From assembly GCA_020216575.1 (NCBI GenBank), contig JAIUYC010000323.1, forward strand, positions 1 to 5,757: a stretch of 5,757 bases of DNA, read 5' to 3'. Each line of letters opens with the position of its first letter. Position 1 is the stretch's first letter. A program made the translations under genes and the position numbers. Source of the stretch: Coleofasciculus sp. S288. Lineage in GTDB: Bacteria > Cyanobacteriota > Cyanobacteriia > Cyanobacteriales > Coleofasciculaceae. Shown one piece after another: positions 1 through 5,174 of the stretch. The notes beneath the pieces were generated by a model, which was given only the letters and a program-made list of their open reading frames with translations, was not told where the DNA came from and searched no databases.

Positions 1-473
1 ATTGCTTGATCTAGAGTATTAAAGGGGGCATTGGTGCGAGCCATCAGCAGGGCATAGTAAGTGGGTCTGTCTTTGTATTTGACCGTTGCGATCGCTTGTA
101 TTGATGGAGCGTTGCGATCAGCAAGAACGTATCCCCACGAACTTAACCAGGCAACATCCAGAGTACCAGAACTAAGGGCTTCTGAGATATCTGCCCAGTT
201 TTCTGCAACCGTGACTTTAGCGGAAAGATTTGCTTGTTTCGCTAATTCATTAAACAATGGCTTAAACTGCTTGCGGTTCTCATCAGGAGTGGGAAAGAAT
301 AGCTCAACTCCAAACTTCAACTCCGTCAGTTTAGCTGTAGAATCACTGGCAGCAGTGGGAGGCGTTTGAACCTTAGGTTGGTTGTTACAAGACACTAGTA
401 CTAACAGTGCTAAAGCACCAACAAAGATGCCTTTCAGCCAGCGTTTTACTGGAATTTTTGGGAACTCAGTCAT
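1..473 (-). CDS. PhnD-like phosphonate/phosphate ABC transporter substrate-binding lipoprotein, 3' end cut by window
   Basis: Reading from ATG at 473 towards base 1 gives 157 residues with no stop, so the C-terminal part lies outside the window. The N-terminus is a lipoprotein signal: basic residues (KRWLK, 10-14), a hydrophobic stretch (about 16-27) and a lipobox LVSC with the lipidated Cys at 29. A short Pro/Thr linker follows. From about residue 51 the chain reads LKFGVELFFPTPDENRKQF, then SSGTLDVAWLSSWGYVLA (101-118). This is the start and the first ligand-lobe signature of the PhnD/PtxB-type periplasmic binding fold (family knowledge). The expected role is capture of phosphonate, phosphite, phosphate or a related oxyanion on the outer face of the inner membrane, with delivery to an ABC permease. 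No permease or ATPase gene is visible; they could lie beyond base 1. The ligand cannot be read from this fragment. No convincing Shine-Dalgarno precedes the ATG, but the signal peptide fixes the start. One HIP1 site lies inside (88-95). Confidence 0.88.
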   Translation of the reverse strand, partial: MTEFPKIPVKRWLKGIFVGALALLVLVSCNNQPKVQTPPTAASDSTAKLTELKFGVELFFPTPDENRKQFKPLFNELAKQANLSAKVTVAENWADISEALSSGTLDVAWLSSWGYVLADRNAPSIQAIATVKYKDRPTYYALLMARTNAPFNTLDQA

Positions 474-789
474 GGGTTAATTTTCGGTTTGATTGCTTCG
501 GCTTTCAGGAGCAGACAATAGCCGAACTGGATAGCTTGACAGAACCGCATTATCCTAATGTTCCTCAAATTCCATCTGAGTGTTCACCTCAATTTCCTAG
601 GTGGTGAATCATTAAAATCCTACTTGAACTCATTCTTTTGCCAGAGGTTAATGAAAACAGCAATAGTTAAACTTTTAAAATAAATGACTCCTCTTGTTAC
701 TGCTTCAAAGCCCAGGTTATTAGCCTGGAAAGTTAGCGGCGATACAGATACAGCGACAAGGGGCTTTCTCAAAATTTTGGATTGACGTC
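474..789. other. Intergenic region without a recognisable gene
   Basis: This 316-base stretch separates the minus-strand binding-protein gene from the small plus-strand ORF at 790, so it should hold divergent promoters, but I see no convincing -35/-10 pair on either strand. It contains a short inverted repeat, CCAGG at 712-716 against CCTGG at 724-728 with a 7-base loop and no T-run. An open plus-strand frame that reaches 607 begins inside the binding-protein gene and has no recognisable protein character. No RNA gene is seen. Confidence 0.5.
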
Positions 790-954
790 ATGAAAGGTAA
801 CAGTAATCATAAAAAAGATGACAAGTTGGCACGAACTCTCCATAGATTGGCTCTCCTATTAGGCCTAGTTCTTTGTGTTGTGGTCGGAATTTACTTTTGG
901 GTTTCTCGCTTGGAGCAAACACCAGTTATTCAAGAGAGGGAGATAGTTGAATAA
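790..954 (+). CDS. Possible small single-pass membrane protein, 54 residues
   Basis: ATG at 790 opens a 54-codon frame ending in TAA at 952-954. I do not recognise the family. The composition is protein-like: a polar, basic N-terminus (MKGNSNHKKDDKLARTLHR), one hydrophobic segment at about residues 20-38 (LALLLGLVLCVVVGIYFWV), then a short charged tail ending EREIVE. This is the plan of a single-pass inner-membrane protein with the basic N-terminus in the cytoplasm by the positive-inside rule. No Shine-Dalgarno precedes the ATG. The downstream neighbour, the L,D-transpeptidase gene, is convergent and ends 60 bases away; the space between has a HIP1 site at 989-996 and no clear terminator. A chance ORF is possible, but the compact basic-hydrophobic-charged order argues for a real gene. 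Confidence 0.5.
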   Translation: MKGNSNHKKDDKLARTLHRLALLLGLVLCVVVGIYFWVSRLEQTPVIQEREIVE

Positions 955-1014
955 TTCAACTAGCCTAATCACCTAGATAAACGGCATTGCGATCGCACTT
1001 TTCCTGTATCAGTC

Positions 1015-1635
1015 CTAAGGCTGTACGGTTACGGGTGTACCGACGCTCACCTTCTCAAATAAAGCTTGCACATCTTGATTTCGCATTCGGATGCAGCCAT
1101 GGGAAACGGCTTGTCCTATCAGTTCTTCGTTTGGAGTGCCATGAAACCCAATTTCGTTGCGTCCGTCTGTCCAAAAACTAATCCATCGACTACCTAAAGG
1201 ATTACCCGGTCCGGGAGGTACGACTTCATCTGTCCAGGGATGCTGCCAAGAGGGGTTGCGAATCATTTGCCGGACTTGAAACGTACCTGTTGGTGTCTCC
1301 CAACCCTGTTTACCGACTGCTATCGGGTAACTGGTTTGTAACTGATCGCCTTGGTAGACATAGACACGGCGATCGCTTAACTTGATTACCAGATGAGTTG
1401 GGATTTCCTCTCTCGGCAAAAATGGATCAGGTTCTCCAAGCGGTGGCAACTTTAGTGGCTCTGTGGCAGGCAATTCAAGCTGTAACCCCGCCGCACTGTT
1501 GGTAGTTGTCAAATCTTCAGGTGCAATAGAAGCAGATGCCTGCTGCCCCCAGCTCAGTAGAATTACTGAACCTAAACCGAGCTTGAACAGGTTGCGAGAG
1601 CTGAACTTTTTGTCTCTACTGCGGTGACTTCTCAT
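1015..1635 (-). CDS. Secreted L,D-transpeptidase, YkuD/ErfK family
   Basis: This 206-residue protein cross-links or modifies peptidoglycan in the periplasm through a catalytic cysteine (family knowledge: YkuD domain). The N-terminus is a Sec signal: basic residues RSHRSRDKK, a hydrophobic core at about 18-30, and a probable cleavage site ASA|S after residue 35. A Pro-rich stretch (about 55-78) leads to the catalytic domain, which starts near residue 81 (HLVIKLSDRRVYVYQ) and runs to the end. The domain includes the typical VGKQGWETPTGTF segment and the active-site motif IGFHGT...SHGCIRM, with His165, Ser178, His179, Cys181 and Arg183 all present. It therefore looks catalytically intact, and the length is normal for a minimal family member. 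I chose ATG at 1635; an in-frame TTG at 1662 would add nine residues before the signal peptide and is less likely. Neither start has a good Shine-Dalgarno. The gene is divergent from the multicopper oxidase remnant. Its precise linkage (3-3 cross-link or another acceptor) cannot be told. Confidence 0.93.
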   Translation of the reverse strand: MRSHRSRDKKFSSRNLFKLGLGSVILLSWGQQASASIAPEDLTTTNSAAGLQLELPATEPLKLPPLGEPDPFLPREEIPTHLVIKLSDRRVYVYQGDQLQTSYPIAVGKQGWETPTGTFQVRQMIRNPSWQHPWTDEVVPPGPGNPLGSRWISFWTDGRNEIGFHGTPNEELIGQAVSHGCIRMRNQDVQALFEKVSVGTPVTVQP

Positions 1636-1735
1636 CCAGAGAAAACCAATCGTACAAAACAAAACTATCGTAGCAGAGCAATCCGCGATCGCTCAGGGAG
1701 CTGATTAACTGGCTAAGGGTAATGAGATTAGCCCC

Positions 1736-2110
1736 ATGGCAATCCTACGAGACTTTGACTACGGCACAGTGAAACGGGAGAACGGGCGAACGATACGGTA
1801 CGTCCTGAATATGATTGAGTTTGAGTCTGCTGCAACGTTTCATTTATATGCCAACTTCTTTGACGTGTATCCCACTGGGATGACACTTACCCCCAGTCAC
1901 AAAACGGACATGATTACGATGGGTGTTGCCGAACGGCACATTTTGGAATTTTCCTATCGCTATCCCGGCAAGTATATGTTTCACCCCCACCAAGATGCGA
2001 TCGCAGAAGCGGGTTGCATGGGCGTGTTTTGCGACGAATTTCGAGCAATCCACACAGGCAATCGAGCAAGCTATTCAGGTGCTGCCAGAGCAAAAGCGCC
2101 AGTCTCCTGA
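1736..2110 (+). pseudogene. Multicopper oxidase remnant (probable ferroxidase), internally deleted and frameshifted
   Basis: The first 98 or so residues match two separated parts of the multicopper oxidases that accompany FTR1 permeases (recalled family pattern, not searched). Residues 1-21 (MAILRDFDYGTVKRENGRTIR) resemble the segment just before the first cupredoxin domain. From residue 22 (YVLNMIEFESAATFHLYANFF) the chain is the last cupredoxin domain, through PGKYMFHPHQ and GCMGVF at 93-98. The roughly 200 residues normally between them are absent, which places a deletion join near 1790-1801. A signal peptide is also missing; an in-frame TAA lies at 1706-1708, 27 bases before the ATG. Tyr38 (TAT, 1847-1849) stands where the family pattern FHLHxNFF has a copper-binding His. 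After residue 98 the frame gives unrelated sequence and stops at 2108-2110, while protein-like sequence continues one frame over. An intact enzyme would oxidise Fe(II) in the periplasm for FTR1; this one cannot be expected to. Translation of a short product is not excluded. Confidence 0.75.
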
Positions 2111-2432
2111 GTTTGTCCTGCAAGTGGTTAGTGGGTTGCTCGATGCTGCTGATGCAGAATATGGAGCTGCGATCGCTGATGGTAAAATCACTGCCTTGAT
2201 TGAGTATCAGGACTCTCGAGGATTCGTTACCTATGCGGATACGCTTCTAAATAACATCTCCGAGGAGCTGGCCAAAGAAAATCCAGAGGCACAAAAAGCG
2301 ATCGCCGACAGCATGACTCAGCTAAAAACTGCGTGGCCTTCAGCTCAAGCTCCCTCGACGTCTGTTTTAACTCCCGATGAAGTCTCACAGCTAGTCAAAA
2401 CTATTGAGCAGAACGTTCAAAAGGTGATTTAG
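2031..2432 (+). pseudogene. C-terminal part of a helical protein of FTR1 iron-uptake loci, fused out of frame to the oxidase remnant
   Basis: The frame ending in TAG at 2430-2432 is open from ATG 1923, but its first 36 codons are the oxidase remnant read in the wrong frame. Meaningful sequence begins near 2031 (ATNFEQSTQAIEQAIQ) and runs about 133 residues, nearly all predicted helix. It includes SPEFVLQVVSGLLDAADAEY, ALIEYQDSRGFVTYADTLL, ENPEAQKAIADSMTQLKTAWPS and TPDEVSQLVKTIEQ. The order helix, Tyr-Ala, acidic spacer, Ala-rich helix, WPS, short Pro-rich turn and final helix is what I recall from uncharacterised periplasmic proteins beside cyanobacterial FTR1 genes. I cannot name the family. 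No signal peptide or plausible start of its own is present, so this is either the tail of a separate gene truncated by deletion or the C-terminal domain of a fused oxidase. HIP1 sites at 2169 and 2298 match the background of the region. It probably acted in the periplasm with the oxidase and permease; the exact job is inferred from context only. Confidence 0.6.
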
Positions 2433-2449
2433 TCGTCGGATTACCGTAG

Positions 2450-2468
2450 GACAGGCATCTTGCCTGTC
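2450..2468. repeat. Palindromic intergenic repeat, 7-bp stem
   Basis: GACAGGC (2450-2456) pairs perfectly with GCCTGTC (2462-2468) around the loop ATCTT. It sits 18 bases after the stop of the helical remnant and has no following T-run, so it is not a classic terminator, though it could protect a 3' end. The GGCATCTTGCC core is, from memory, a common dispersed element in cyanobacterial genomes. A related half-element appears on the opposite strand sense at the window end. Confidence 0.55.
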
Positions 2469-2702
2469 TGGGATATGCAAACTAGAGCCGAAGGAAAAAG
2501 AAAGCTGTTTTAATTCTTAACATTTGATGTTCGATCTTCGGGCGAATCCTCCTCAAATGACTCTTCTCAGTTGTTAATTTGGTGATTTACCATCTTGATG
2601 AAACTCTAGTTGTAGCTGTCGCTGAGGTTTCTTATAGCCACTGGCACACTACACAGGCTTCAATGCAATCTACCAATACTCAGAAGAATTCCCTTAATTT
2701 TC

Positions 2703-2707
2703 GAGGA
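2703..2707 (+). promoter_or_regulatory. Shine-Dalgarno that selects the GTG start of the lipoprotein
   Basis: GAGGA at 2703-2707 lies 8 bases before GTG 2716. An ATG at 2714 overlaps that GTG but is followed at once by TGA, so the GTG must be the start. This is the clearest ribosome binding site in the window. Confidence 0.6.
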
Positions 2708-2715
2708 TATTAGAT

Positions 2716-3345
2716 GTGATTCGCTTCAACTCTGTGGTAATAGCTGGTGTACTGCTGCTCGGACTAGTAGCAGGTTGCCAGAACGAAGACGAAATTATTG
2801 AGACTCCGCCTGTAGCCGTCAGACGAAAAACGCCATCTCCCACTACCCCCCAGGCAACACCCACCGCGACAGCTGCACCAGCAAGTCCTGGACAGGCTAA
2901 TACTCCAGCAAGTCCGGCGGCTCAGCAGACTCCCCAAGCCGCTCCTGTAGCCGCACCAGCCAGCCCTGGCAAAGCTAATACTCCAGCGAGTCCCGTGGCT
3001 CAGCAGACTCCCAAACCACCTACTCCAGCCCAAACCCCTGCTGGAGCTAACATTAAACAAACGTTAGCGAAGTTAAAGGGCTATTTACCTGCGGCAGTTA
3101 AGGCATTGCAAGCCAACGATATTGCCACCGCAAAACAATATACTCAGGGGTTTACCGCAAATTGGAACCAGAAGATCATCCAGTTCACGGTTAAAAACCA
3201 ATCTCAACCGTCTTACAACAAGATCTCCGCAGGCGTTACCAGCGTGAACAACGCCATGCAACCAGCGACACCGGATAAAGCGAAGGCGATCGCAGCGCTT
3301 CAATCCCTCTCGCAATCTGTCGATGAGTACACAAAAAGCCCCTAG
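2716..3345 (+). CDS. Lipoprotein with repetitive Pro/Ala/Thr linker and helical C-terminal domain, next to FTR1 permease
   Basis: The product is 209 residues from a GTG start. Residues 1-20 are a lipoprotein signal with lipobox VAGC and lipidated Cys21, so the protein should be anchored to a membrane and face the periplasm. Residues about 31-107 form a low-complexity linker rich in Pro, Ala, Thr and Gln, including two near-identical 21-residue units (54-74 and 80-100). Residues about 112-209 are a compact helical domain: IKQTLAKLKGYLPAAVKALQ, DIATAKQYTQGFTANWNQ, SYNKISAGVTSVNNAM and KAKAIAALQSLSQSVDEY. Similar small domains (paired Ala-rich helices with a conserved W, then a helix with I..G....N..M) occur next to or fused to FTR1-type permeases, so I infer a role in iron uptake, perhaps holding or passing iron. 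The domain has few obvious metal ligands. The permease gene begins 232 bases downstream on the same strand; co-transcription is possible but the gap contains strong secondary structure. The family has no name I can give with confidence. Confidence 0.82.
   Translation: MIRFNSVVIAGVLLLGLVAGCQNEDEIIETPPVAVRRKTPSPTTPQATPTATAAPASPGQANTPASPAAQQTPQAAPVAAPASPGKANTPASPVAQQTPKPPTPAQTPAGANIKQTLAKLKGYLPAAVKALQANDIATAKQYTQGFTANWNQKIIQFTVKNQSQPSYNKISAGVTSVNNAMQPATPDKAKAIAALQSLSQSVDEYTKSP
2875..3015 (+). repeat. Two 63-base direct repeats in the lipoprotein linker
   Basis: Unit 1 (2875-2937) and unit 2 (2953-3015) each encode 21 residues of the pattern APASPGxANTPASPxAQQTPx and are separated by 15 bases (period 78 bases, 26 residues). 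The units differ at scattered positions, including Gln/Lys and Ala/Val changes, so this is an older duplication. Its length stays in frame and would lengthen the spacer between the lipid anchor and the helical domain. Confidence 0.85.
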
Positions 3346-3367
3346 AACAGTTACCAGTTATCAATGA

Positions 3368-3397
3368 GGGAGCAGGGGCGGCAGGGGAGATAAGGGG
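3368..3397 (+). other. G-rich tract with potential to form a G-quadruplex
   Basis: Four G-runs (GGG at 3368, GGGG at 3375, 3384 and 3394) are separated by 4, 5 and 6 bases, which meets the usual G3+N1-7 pattern. It lies 23 bases after the lipoprotein stop, within the gap before the permease gene, so it could affect read-through between them. Similar G-rich runs are common low-complexity intergenic DNA in filamentous cyanobacteria, so function is uncertain. Confidence 0.5.
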
Positions 3398-3478
3398 AGA
3401 ATTTTTACTGGTGAGTTATTTCCCCAGCCTGCACTAGTACATCACGGCGGAAATGAACCTAGCATCTGAAACAAGCTC

Positions 3479-3514
3479 AAAAGTCTAAAAATAAAGCTTT
3501 TTGACTTTTGACTT
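3479..3514. repeat. AT-rich hairpin overlapping tandem TTGACTT heptamers
   Basis: AAAAGTC (3479-3485) pairs with GACTTTT (3503-3509). After one T/T mismatch, AAAA (3487-3490) pairs with TTTT (3498-3501), leaving a 7-base loop. The right arm runs into two head-to-tail copies of TTGACTT (3501-3507 and 3508-3514), the kind of short tandem heptamer found between genes in cyanobacteria. It lies about 60 bases upstream of the permease start. Whether it is a terminator of the lipoprotein transcript or a neutral repeat cannot be told; a T-run forms part of the right arm rather than following it. Confidence 0.45.
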
Positions 3515-3577
3515 CCAAGGTAGCGGTACTAGTCCCTATTCCCTTTCAAAACCATGCAAAACGACAATAGATAAATT

Positions 3578-4546
3578 ATGGATTTTAGTGCTGCGCTTCC
3601 GACTTTTATCATTACCCTACGCGAAGGTGTCGAGGCGGCTCTCGTTGTAGGAATTGTGCTGGCTTTGCTCCAAAAAGCGCAACAAAGCCAACTCAATCCT
3701 TGGGTTTATGCAGGGGTTGGTGTTGGATTAATTGCCAGTGCGCTGGTGGGTGTTTTATTCGGCTGGGCAAGTCAAGCCTTGAGCGCGTCCTACCCTCAGT
3801 ATGCTTCAGCGATCGAACCCATGCTGGAGGCCGTCTTTGGTGTGATTGCGATCGCCATGCTCAGTTGGATGCTGATTTGGATGACTCAACAAGCTAAGTT
3901 TATGAAAGCTGAAGTTGAGGGTTCCGTAACGAGTGCTTTGCAACGAGATTCCAATGCTGGTTGGGGTGTCTTCAGTTTAGTGTTTATTACTGTCTTGCGA
4001 GAAGGCTTTGAAACGGTTCTGTTTATTGTTGCCAAATTCCAACAAGGATTAATTCCTGCGCTTGGTGCGATCGCAGGCATCGCGGTAGCCGCTGGAATTG
4101 GTGTTTTGCTATTTAAATGGGGCATCAAAATCAATATCCGCCGTTTTTTCCAAGTGATGGGCGTTTTATTGCTTCTAATTGTGGCAGGCTTAGTTGTCTC
4201 ATCCTTAGGAAACTTTGACAGCGCGGTTAACACCCTCGCTCACATGGATCGTAAATCGGAGAGCCTTTGCTTCTTCTACGAACGGTTTACAAAGAATCCT
4301 TCTTGCATTTTGGGTCCAAGGGTTTGGGATACCTCGAATATTTTGCCACAAGATAAGTTTCCCGGACTTTTACTCAGGGCGATGTTTGGTTACACTCAAA
4401 ACCTCTATCTGGTTCAAGCTGTGGGTTACGTACTGTTTTTATTCATTATTGGGGGGATTTATTTCCGCAGTTTAACAAGTAGTACTCCGGTTGATAGAAA
4501 AAATAGTACAGCAGCTCCAAAAACAGTAAGTTCTCAACAGGATTAA
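3578..4546 (+). CDS. ftr1: FTR1-family high-affinity iron permease
   Basis: This 322-residue inner-membrane protein carries the two signature iron-binding motifs of the Ftr1/EfeU family, each inside a membrane helix: REGVE at 15-19 and REGFE at 141-145. Hydrophobic segments at about 6-31, 42-64, 82-103, 128-152, 157-180, 191-212 and 278-298 give the seven helices expected. Family knowledge: such permeases import Fe(III) produced by a partner oxidase, using the Glu residues of these motifs for transfer. The loop between helices 6 and 7 holds Cys231 and Cys243, then the conserved GPRVWDTSNILP and FPGLLLRAMFGY stretch. The last 22 residues are polar. Start ATG 3578 places the first motif at its usual distance from the N-terminus; there is no Shine-Dalgarno, and a 6-codon frame (3554-3574) ends just before it. 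The likely ferroxidase partner upstream (1736-2110) is broken, so iron oxidation must come from elsewhere if this permease works. No Fur box is recognisable upstream. Confidence 0.95.
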   Translation: MDFSAALPTFIITLREGVEAALVVGIVLALLQKAQQSQLNPWVYAGVGVGLIASALVGVLFGWASQALSASYPQYASAIEPMLEAVFGVIAIAMLSWMLIWMTQQAKFMKAEVEGSVTSALQRDSNAGWGVFSLVFITVLREGFETVLFIVAKFQQGLIPALGAIAGIAVAAGIGVLLFKWGIKINIRRFFQVMGVLLLLIVAGLVVSSLGNFDSAVNTLAHMDRKSESLCFFYERFTKNPSCILGPRVWDTSNILPQDKFPGLLLRAMFGYTQNLYLVQAVGYVLFLFIIGGIYFRSLTSSTPVDRKNSTAAPKTVSSQQD

Positions 4547-4565
4547 AACGATATATCTGGTGAAG

Positions 4566-4587
4566 TCCTCGCCCTGGTGGGCGAGGA
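4566..4587. terminator. Perfect 9-bp GC-rich hairpin between convergent genes
   Basis: TCCTCGCCC (4566-4574) pairs fully with GGGCGAGGA (4579-4587) around a TGGT loop, 19 bases after the permease stop and 38 bases before the end of the convergent minus-strand gene. Position and strength suit a transcription end used by one or both genes. Neither strand has a T-run next to the stem, so it is not a textbook intrinsic terminator and may instead stabilise the 3' end. Confidence 0.5.
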
Positions 4588-4625
4588 AATTAAGGAATGA
4601 AAATCCTTCTCCCCTGACCCCTGAT

Positions 4626-5174
4626 TTATAATTCCTGATTTTCTCTCTTCAATTCATGTTGACTCTCTACCTCAATAGATAAATTCCTTAGCCAAAGAGT
4701 TAACATATTTAAATGAATATGTAGGTGAGTGTGCAAGTGGTAGACCATTGCTCCTAAATGCTGGAGACAATCCGCTAATTTTTCATTAATGCTTATTAGA
4801 TTTATGCCACTATTGTTGTCTACTTCATTCTTCCGTTTATCAAGTAATTCGTTATATTTTTCGACATTCCTAAGTATGCTGTTAGTTTCATTGGTGAGCA
4901 TATACATAATGTATTCATCTACTAAATGGATGGGGAGTTCCTTAATTATTTTGCGAAAAATTTCTTCATCTAAAGGCGTGATACGCGATTGTTTAATTTT
5001 CGCTGAACTTGGGGATTTGAGTAATTGAATTTCACGACAAATTACTTGATAATCTTTGCGTAGCTTTAAAAATAGCCCATCTACTTCAAGAGAGAGAGAA
5101 GATAATAATTTCTTCTCTTCTTTCCTGTTTTCTAGTTCATCTGGAAACATCTTGCTTAATTCAAATACTACCAT
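4626..5174 (-). CDS. Unrecognised helical protein with an alternating-histidine segment
   Basis: The product is 182 residues and I do not recognise the family. It is charged and almost entirely predicted helix, with coiled-coil-like stretches at about 12-52 and 68-115. It has no signal peptide and no clear membrane anchor, so it is probably cytoplasmic. The notable part is residues 144-161: after LGAMVY comes His at 146, 148, 150, 152 and 154 alternating with Leu/Thr/Ile, then the hydrophobic NMLTLWLRNL. An alternating pattern would place all five His on one face of a beta strand; in a helix they would spread over several faces. Metal binding is possible but not shown. Start ATG 5174 has only a distant GAGG-like site (5188-5191, 13 bases away); ATG 5150 is an alternative. 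A possible promoter is TTGAGA/TAAATT with a 16-base spacer on the minus strand (5284-5257). The gene is visibly more AT-rich than its neighbours and lacks HIP1 sites, which hints at separate origin. Confidence 0.7.
   Translation of the reverse strand: MVVFELSKMFPDELENRKEEKKLLSSLSLEVDGLFLKLRKDYQVICREIQLLKSPSSAKIKQSRITPLDEEIFRKIIKELPIHLVDEYIMYMLTNETNSILRNVEKYNELLDKRKNEVDNNSGINLISINEKLADCLQHLGAMVYHLHTHLHIHLNMLTLWLRNLSIEVESQHELKRENQEL

Noticed and set aside
61..607. Two plus-strand open frames (61-369 and 407-607)
   Set aside because: The first lies wholly opposite the binding-protein gene and is its antisense shadow; the second starts inside that gene and has no recognisable protein character.
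987..1181. Plus-strand frame overlapping the end of the L,D-transpeptidase gene
   Set aside because: It is antisense to the catalytic motif region of a well-supported gene and has no coding character of its own.
1636..1662. Nine-residue N-terminal extension of the L,D-transpeptidase from TTG 1662
   Set aside because: It would put hydrophobic residues before a normal basic signal-peptide start at ATG 1635 and has no Shine-Dalgarno.
1844..2123. Minus-strand frames across the oxidase remnant
   Set aside because: They are antisense to clear cupredoxin motifs and resemble no protein.
2764..3315. Minus-strand Arg/Ser/Trp/Gly/Cys-rich frames opposite the lipoprotein
   Set aside because: The odd composition is explained by reading the Pro/Ala/Thr codons of the linker backwards.
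3501..3514. TTGACTT repeats as a CRISPR unit or -35 promoter element
   Set aside because: Only two contiguous heptamers with no spacers, and no -10 box at 16-18 bases from either copy.
3554..3574. Six-codon frame just before ftr1 as a regulatory leader peptide
   Set aside because: It lacks a ribosome binding site, has no telling residues, and such short frames arise often by chance.
3541..3577. Fur box upstream of the iron permease
   Set aside because: I looked for a GATAATGATAATCATTATC-like palindrome here and upstream of the lipoprotein and found nothing close.
4789..5028. Plus-strand frame opposite the His-rich gene
   Set aside because: Its Leu/Ser/Phe-rich composition is the antisense of Lys/Glu/Asn-rich codons; the minus-strand frame is longer and has balanced helical character.
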